Shown in pieces: positions 59,517 to 64,000 of a stretch of 64,000 bases of DNA. The first letter of the stretch is position 1. Each line of letters starts with the position of its first letter. The notes beneath the pieces are model-generated. The model did not search any database. It was not told the origin of the DNA and saw only the letters and a program-made list of their open reading frames with translations. The stretch is from Paraburkholderia atlantica (lineage in GTDB: Bacteria > Pseudomonadota > Gammaproteobacteria > Burkholderiales > Burkholderiaceae), in assembly GCF_009362785.1 (NCBI RefSeq), contig NZ_WHNQ01000022.1:1-64000 (forward strand), written 5' to 3'. A program made the position numbers and the translations under genes.

Positions 59517-60332
59517 ATGACTTCTCACGAGAGCGCCGACGCGCTGACCCTATACGGTCAAACTTTCGCAAGCCGCGTGCTGCTCGGCACGTCGCGCTAC
59601 CCGTCGCTGCAATCGCTGTCCGATTCGATCGACGCCGCGCGCCCCGGCATGGTGACCGTCGCGCTGCGCCGTCAGATGAACGAGGGCAACGCGGAAGCCG
59701 GCTTCTTCGAGCTGCTCAAGCGCCACGGCGTGCCGCTGCTGCCGAATACGGCGGGCTGCCTGAGCGTCGGTGAAGCGGTGACGACCGCGCACATGGCGCG
59801 TGAAATCTTCGAGACCGAGTGGATCAAGCTCGAACTGATCGGCGACGACTACACGCTGCAGCCCGACCCGGTCGGTCTGATCGAAGCCGCCGCGCGGCTC
59901 GTCAAGGATGGCTTCAAGGTGCTGCCGTACTGCACCGAAGATCTGGTGATCGGCCGCCGTCTGCTCGACGCCGGCTGCGAGGCGCTGATGCCGTGGGGCG
60001 CGCCGATCGGCACCGGCAAGGGCGTGATCAATCCGTACGGGCTGCGGGTGTTGCGCGAGCGGCTGCCCGACGTGCCGCTGATCGTCGACGCCGGGCTCGG
60101 CGTGCCGTCGCATGCGGCGCAGGTGATGGAATGGGGCTTCGACGGCGTGCTGCTGAACACGGCGGTGTCGCAGGCGACGCATCCCGACGCGATGGCGCGC
60201 GCGTTCGCGCTGGGCGTCGAGGCGGGCCGGCAAGCACACCTCGCGGGTCCGATGGCCGAGCGCGAGAGTGCGCACGCGAGCACGCCGGTGGTCGGCATGC
60301 CGTTCTGGCATCAGGATGGAGGTGCGGCATGA
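59517..60332 (+). CDS. thiG: Thiazole synthase ThiG
   Basis: 271 residues from the third of three close ATGs (59508, 59511, 59517). The CCAGGA ribosome binding site best fits 59517. Barrel motifs: LLGTSRYPSLQSL, LPNTAGCLSVGEAV, IKLELIGDDYTLQPDP, CEALMPWGAPIGTGKGV and IVDAGLGVPSHAAQVME. It makes the thiazole phosphate from ThiS sulfur, DXP and dehydroglycine. It overlaps thiE by 4 nt. Confidence 0.95.
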   Translation: MTSHESADALTLYGQTFASRVLLGTSRYPSLQSLSDSIDAARPGMVTVALRRQMNEGNAEAGFFELLKRHGVPLLPNTAGCLSVGEAVTTAHMAREIFETEWIKLELIGDDYTLQPDPVGLIEAAARLVKDGFKVLPYCTEDLVIGRRLLDAGCEALMPWGAPIGTGKGVINPYGLRVLRERLPDVPLIVDAGLGVPSHAAQVMEWGFDGVLLNTAVSQATHPDAMARAFALGVEAGRQAHLAGPMAERESAHASTPVVGMPFWHQDGGAA

Positions 60333-61432
60333 CGCAGTCGTTGACGCTGAAGGATCGCGATCTGTTCTGGCCGACGGCCGACGAACTCATCGAAGCCGCC
60401 GAGCGCATCCGCGCGCGGCTCGGCGACTGGCCGCCGACCCACGCGCCGTGGCGCATCTGCCTGACCGCGCCCGACGAACCGAACGGCGGCGACCTGATCG
60501 TGATCGCCGACGCGCAGCCGCACGGCGAGCAGATCGCGCGCTGGCTGACGCGGGGCGCGGGTGTGATCGTCGCTGCGGAAAACCGCGCGACGCTGCATCT
60601 GGGTGGTGAGAAATACGGCCTCGAAGGCCATCTGGCGGAAGACTGGATTGCCGCGCTGGCCGCGTTCCTCGACTGCGGTTTCGATCCTCACGACGCGCTG
60701 GTGCTCGCGCTCGCGTGGCGCGACGGCGACGAGACCCGCGCCGACGACGCTTTCCCGTCCGACCTCGGCCGCTTTCCGCGCCTTACCGACCTGCCGCCGG
60801 CACCCGCCAGGGCGTTCGCGCGCTGCCCGGACAAGCTCGGCCTGTATCCGGTGCTGCCGACAGCGGACTGGGTCGAACGGGTGGTCGGCTTCGGCGTGAA
60901 GACGGTGCAGTTGCGCCGCAAGTCGGCGGAACCCGCCGACGAACTGAAGCGTGAGATCGCCCGCTGCGTGGCGGCCGGCCGCGCGCACGACGCGCAGGTG
61001 TTCATCAACGATCATTGGCAGGCGGCGCTCGAGGCGGGCGCGTACGGCGTGCACCTCGGCCAGGAAGACGTGCATACCGCGGATCTGTCCGCGCTGGCCA
61101 ACGCGGGCATCCGCCTGGGCTTGTCCACGCACGGCTTCTACGAGATGCTGAAGGCGCTGCATTTTCGTCCGAGCTACATTGCATTGGGCGCCGTATTCCC
61201 GACCACGACCAAGGTCATGCCGACCGCGCCGCAGGGCTTGCGGCGCCTTGCACGCTACGTGCGACTGCTCGACGGCGTCGTGCCGCTCGTCGCGATCGGC
61301 GGGATCGATCTGCAGGTGTTGCCGGACGTACTCGCAACGGGCGTCGGCTGCGCAGCGGTGGTGCGCGCGGTCACGGAAGCGGCCGACCCGGCCGCCGCCG
61401 TTTCGGCGCTGCAACACACGTTTACGCAATAA
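60329..61432 (+). CDS. thiE: Thiamine-phosphate synthase ThiE with N-terminal extension
   Basis: 367 residues, against about 210 for a simple ThiE. Residues ~170-365 are ThiE: LGLYPVLPTADWVERVVGFG, VKTVQLRRKS, FINDHWQAALEAGAYGVHLGQED, GLSTHGFYEM, YIALGAVFPTTTK and VPLVAIGGI. Residues 1-165 form a separate domain (WPTADELIEAAERIRARLGD; DLIVIADAQPHGEQIARWLTRG; FDPHDALVLALAWRDGDE) reminiscent of a ribokinase-type C-terminal part, but not clearly identified. It couples thiazole phosphate to HMP-PP. No thiD or thiC in the window. Confidence 0.93.
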   Translation: MTQSLTLKDRDLFWPTADELIEAAERIRARLGDWPPTHAPWRICLTAPDEPNGGDLIVIADAQPHGEQIARWLTRGAGVIVAAENRATLHLGGEKYGLEGHLAEDWIAALAAFLDCGFDPHDALVLALAWRDGDETRADDAFPSDLGRFPRLTDLPPAPARAFARCPDKLGLYPVLPTADWVERVVGFGVKTVQLRRKSAEPADELKREIARCVAAGRAHDAQVFINDHWQAALEAGAYGVHLGQEDVHTADLSALANAGIRLGLSTHGFYEMLKALHFRPSYIALGAVFPTTTKVMPTAPQGLRRLARYVRLLDGVVPLVAIGGIDLQVLPDVLATGVGCAAVVRAVTEAADPAAAVSALQHTFTQ

Positions 61433-61488
61433 TCGTCAGGCATAGTCAAGGAACGGGGCACCTCAAGGCAGCTTTTGCATGATGGCCC

Positions 61489-61494
61489 TATAAT
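61489..61494 (+). promoter_or_regulatory. -10 box of the mlaF promoter (perfect TATAAT)
   Basis: TATAAT at 61489-61494, 30 nt before the mlaF start, between short GGCC dyads (61484-61487 and 61497-61500). No good -35 was found at the usual distance. Confidence 0.4.
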
Positions 61495-61523
61495 TCGGCC
61501 TTCCGTGTAAAAGGACTGTCAGT

Positions 61524-62348
61524 TTGGTGCCTTCCTCCCCCGAGACCATACTCGAGCTGCGCGACGTCGACTTCGGTTACGGCGACCGGCTCGTCCTGTC
61601 GAATCTGAATCTGCGCTTTCGTCGCGGTCAGGTCGTTGCGGTCATGGGCGGCTCGGGTTGCGGCAAGACCACAGTGCTGCGGCTGATCGGCGGCCTCGTG
61701 CGCGCGCAGCGCGGCCAGGTGCTGTTCCATGGCCAGGACATCGGCGGGCAGACGCGCGAAGGACTTTACGCGCTGCGCCGCAAGATGGGCATGCTGTTCC
61801 AGTTCGGCGCGCTGTTCACCGACATGTCGGTGTTCGAAAACGTCGCCTTCTCGCTGCGCGAACACACCGATCTCCCCGGAGAACTGCTGCGCGACCTCGT
61901 GCTGATGAAGCTCAACGCGGTCGGCCTGCGCGGCGCGCGCGACCTGCTGCCGTCGGAGATTTCGGGCGGCATGGCGCGGCGCGTGGCGCTCGCGCGCGCG
62001 ATCGCGCTCGACCCCGAACTGATGATGTACGACGAGCCGTTCGCCGGCCTCGATCCGATCTCGCTCGGCATCACCGCGAACCTGATCCGCACGCTGAACC
62101 AGGCGCTCGGCGCGACGTCGATTCTCGTCACGCACGACGTGCCGGAATCGTTCGCGATCGCCGACTACGTGTACTTCCTGGCCAACGGCGGCGTGCTCGC
62201 CGAAGGCACGCCGGACGAGCTTCGCGCGTCGACCGACCCGACCGTGCGGCAGTTCATCGACGGCGCGCCGGACGGCCCGTTCAGGTTCCACTATCCGGCG
62301 CAGACGCCGCTCGCGGCGGACTTCCGCATCGGCGGAGGCCAGTCATGA
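61524..62348 (+). CDS. mlaF: Phospholipid transport ATP-binding protein MlaF
   Basis: 274 residues, starting at TTG 61524 or GTG 61527 with AAAGGA upstream. Walker A is GGSGCGKTT, signature EISGGMARR (the unusual SGGM of MCE systems) and Walker B LMMYDEPFAGLDP. It powers MlaE in moving phospholipids between the outer and inner membranes. mlaE starts 4 nt before its end. Confidence 0.95.
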   Translation: MVPSSPETILELRDVDFGYGDRLVLSNLNLRFRRGQVVAVMGGSGCGKTTVLRLIGGLVRAQRGQVLFHGQDIGGQTREGLYALRRKMGMLFQFGALFTDMSVFENVAFSLREHTDLPGELLRDLVLMKLNAVGLRGARDLLPSEISGGMARRVALARAIALDPELMMYDEPFAGLDPISLGITANLIRTLNQALGATSILVTHDVPESFAIADYVYFLANGGVLAEGTPDELRASTDPTVRQFIDGAPDGPFRFHYPAQTPLAADFRIGGGQS

Positions 62349-63112
62349 TCAGTACGATCGGTCGCTCGGTCATCACCGGGCTCGGCACCGCCGGCTACGC
62401 GACGCGCTTCTTCCTGCGGCTCGTGCTCGAAATTTTTCCGCTGCTGCGCCGTCCGCGTCTTGTCACGAAGCAGATCCACTTCGTCGGTAATTATTCGCTC
62501 GTGATCATCGCGGTGTCGGGGCTGTTCGTCGGCTTCGTGCTCGGGCTGCAAGGCTATTACACGCTGAACCGTTATGGCTCCGAGCAGGCGCTGGGGTTGC
62601 TGGTCGCGCTGTCGCTCGTGCGCGAGCTCGGCCCGGTCGTGACCGCGCTGCTGTTCGCCGGGCGCGCGGGCACGTCGCTGACCGCCGAAATCGGCCTGAT
62701 GAAGGCGGGCGAGCAACTCACCGCGATGGAAATGATGGCCGTCGATCCGGTCAAAGTCGTGATCGCGCCGCGCCTGTGGGCGGGCATTATCTCGATGCCG
62801 ATCCTCGCGGCGATCTTCAGCGCGGTCGGTGTTCTTGGCGGTTACGTGGTGGGCGTGCTGCTGATCGGCGTCGATGCCGGCGCGTTCTGGTCGCAGATGC
62901 AAAGCGGTGTCGACGTGTGGCGCGACGTGGGCGCCGGGGTCGTCAAGAGCGTGGTGTTCGGCCTCGCGGTGACCTTCGTCGCGCTGTTTCAGGGGTACGA
63001 GGCGAAGCCGACGCCGGAAGGCGTGTCGCGCGCGACGACCCGCACGGTCGTGTACGCGTCGCTCGCGGTGCTCGGGCTCGATTTCCTGCTGACCGCGCTG
63101 ATGTTCAGCTAA
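62345..63112 (+). CDS. mlaE: Phospholipid transport permease MlaE
   Basis: 255 residues. Motifs VRELGPVVTALLFAGRAGTSLTAEIGLMKAGEQLTAMEMM and the following helices are the MlaE/YrbE permease family. Overlaps mlaF by 4 nt. Forms the MlaFEDB inner-membrane complex. Confidence 0.95.
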   Translation: MISTIGRSVITGLGTAGYATRFFLRLVLEIFPLLRRPRLVTKQIHFVGNYSLVIIAVSGLFVGFVLGLQGYYTLNRYGSEQALGLLVALSLVRELGPVVTALLFAGRAGTSLTAEIGLMKAGEQLTAMEMMAVDPVKVVIAPRLWAGIISMPILAAIFSAVGVLGGYVVGVLLIGVDAGAFWSQMQSGVDVWRDVGAGVVKSVVFGLAVTFVALFQGYEAKPTPEGVSRATTRTVVYASLAVLGLDFLLTALMFS

Positions 63113-63197
63113 GGCCGCGCAGCATGCCGGCTGCCGGCGGCGCACGCTGCGCCGCGCACGGCGGGATGTGGCGGCGGCGCGGCGGATTCACTTTGGG

Positions 63198-63743
63198 ATG
63201 ACGATGAAAAAGAATGTTCTCGACTTCTGGGTCGGCCTGTTCGTGGTGCTGGGTTTCGTAGCGTTGCTGTTTCTTGCGCTGAAGGTCGGCAACATGAGCT
63301 CGTTGTCGTTCCAGGCAACCTACCCGGTCAAGCTCAAGTTCGACAACATCGGCGGGCTGAAGCCGCGCGCGCCGGTAAAGAGCGCGGGCGTGACGGTCGG
63401 CCGGGTCGCGTCGATCGGCTTCGATAGCAACACCTACCAGGCGCTCGTCACGATCGATATCGACAAGCAATTCGAGTTTCCGAGGGACACTTCGGCGAAG
63501 ATCCTGACCTCGGGTCTGCTCGGCGAGCAGTACATCGGGCTCGAGCCGGGCGGCGACTCGGAAATGCTGAAGGCGGGCGATACCATCGCGATGACGCAAT
63601 CGGCGATCGTGCTGGAAAACCTGATCGGCCAGTTCCTGTATAGCAAGGCCGCGGATTCCGGCGCGGCGAAGCCCGCCGCTTCCGCCCCCGCACCGGCGCC
63701 GGCAGCGCCGGCCGCAGGCGCCGCCGGCCAGTCAGGCCAATAA
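63198..63743 (+). CDS. mlaD: MCE-domain lipid transport protein MlaD
   Basis: 181 residues from MTMKKNVLDFWVGLFVVLGF (an ATG at 63204 is also in frame). One N-terminal membrane helix is followed by an MCE domain with TYPVKLKFDNIGGLKPRAPVKSAGVTVGRV and SGLLGEQYIGLEPGG, then an Ala/Pro-rich C-terminal tail. It forms a hexameric ring in the periplasm that carries phospholipids. It is 85 nt after mlaE. Confidence 0.95.
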   Translation: MTMKKNVLDFWVGLFVVLGFVALLFLALKVGNMSSLSFQATYPVKLKFDNIGGLKPRAPVKSAGVTVGRVASIGFDSNTYQALVTIDIDKQFEFPRDTSAKILTSGLLGEQYIGLEPGGDSEMLKAGDTIAMTQSAIVLENLIGQFLYSKAADSGAAKPAASAPAPAPAAPAAGAAGQSGQ

Positions 63744-63755
63744 GGAGAAACTACG

Positions 63756-64000
63756 ATGCAGACGAAACTGCAGACCCCGCGCAGCGGTGCGCGCGTCCTA
63801 CAGTTCGGCAAGGTCGCCGTGGCGGCTGCGCTGCTCGCCGGTTGCACGACCGTGCAGACGCCTACCAAGGGCGACCCGTTCGAAGGGCTGAACCGCACCA
63901 TCTTCACCATCAACGACAAGGTCGACCAGTACGCGATCAAGCCGGTCGCGCAGGGCTACGTGTTTGTTACGCCGCAGCCGGTGCGGGACAGCGTGACGAA
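63756..64000 (+). CDS. mlaA: Outer-membrane lipoprotein MlaA (5' part, runs off the window)
   Basis: 81 codons visible from the ATG at 63756, preceded by AAGGAG. The lipobox ALLAGCTTV and the following KGDPFEGLNRTIFTINDKVD are the MlaA (VacJ) N-terminus. MlaA extracts mislocalised phospholipids from the outer leaflet with OmpC-type porins. It follows mlaD directly, and mlaC/mlaB probably follow beyond the window. Confidence 0.93.
   Translation, partial: MQTKLQTPRSGARVLQFGKVAVAAALLAGCTTVQTPTKGDPFEGLNRTIFTINDKVDQYAIKPVAQGYVFVTPQPVRDSVT

Noticed and set aside
61484..61500. A fourth hairpin-with-apical -10 before mlaF
   Set aside because: Only a 4-bp GGCC dyad surrounds the perfect TATAAT. It is too short to be counted with the 14-bp elements.
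1..64000. tRNA, rRNA, CRISPR, prophage or intact insertion sequences
   Set aside because: Looked for tRNA-like cloverleaf sequences, regularly spaced repeats and transposase genes with ends. Only the catalytically altered RAYT-like gene was found.

Overview
The window reads as chromosomal DNA of a Burkholderia sensu lato beta-proteobacterium (Burkholderia/Paraburkholderia type). The evidence is the high GC with strong G/C third positions, the tuf-S10-spc-alpha ribosomal superoperon running without a break into cutA-dsbD, system II cytochrome c maturation, mrcA divergent from a pilM-Q/aroK-aroB block, a gltBD pair, a TPP-riboswitch thiO-S-G-E operon, and mlaFED followed by mlaA. I see no tRNA or rRNA genes, CRISPR arrays, intact insertion sequences or prophage.

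Region 1 (1-15.2 kb) is the translation superoperon: the end of tuf, then rpsJ-rplCDWB-rpsS-rplV-rpsC-rplP-rpmC-rpsQ, rplNXE-rpsNH-rplFR-rpsE-rpmD-rplO-secY-infA-rpmJ, and rpsMKD-rpoA-rplQ. Genes are tightly packed except at a few gaps (before rplC, rplN, rpsD, rpoA and rplQ). Three of these gaps hold a roughly 14-bp hairpin whose apex contains a sigma70-like -10 box, so a terminator-like element and a promoter appear to share the same ~33 bases.

Region 2 (15.3-26 kb) is envelope redox biology: cutA, dsbD, hemB and engB (minus strand), a diheme cytochrome c4, ResB and CcsA/CcsB (system II cytochrome c maturation), and the MsrP/MsrQ periplasmic methionine sulfoxide repair pair. DsbD supplies periplasmic reductant, HemB is an early step of heme synthesis, and ResB/CcsB attach heme to cytochromes such as the adjacent c4.

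Region 3 (26-38.8 kb) has lysA-lptM (minus), cyaY, mrcA (minus), and a divergent pilM-N-O/P-Q block followed by aroK, aroB and dgt. The pil block is reduced: PilO and PilP appear fused, and the secretin has a Pro-rich linker where AMIN domains would be expected.

Region 4 (38.3-48.6 kb) has a DUF883 membrane-anchored protein, OmpW, a RAYT-family (REP-associated tyrosine transposase) homologue that has lost its HUH and catalytic Tyr residues, glutamate synthase gltB-gltD, and a Tat-type lipoprotein of the tyrosine-phosphatase family with Ser in the catalytic Cys position.

Region 5 (48.8-57.2 kb) is the most accessory-like part. It holds a histidine kinase/response regulator pair, a second closely similar orphan response regulator, an orphan FlgH-like L-ring lipoprotein without other flagellar genes, several small exported or lipoprotein genes of unknown function, and a YddA/SbmA-type ABC exporter-like protein.

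Region 6 (57.6-64 kb) is the TPP-riboswitch thiamine operon thiO-thiS-thiG-thiE (ThiE with a ~165-residue N-terminal extension), then mlaF-mlaE-mlaD and the start of mlaA, for retrograde phospholipid transport.
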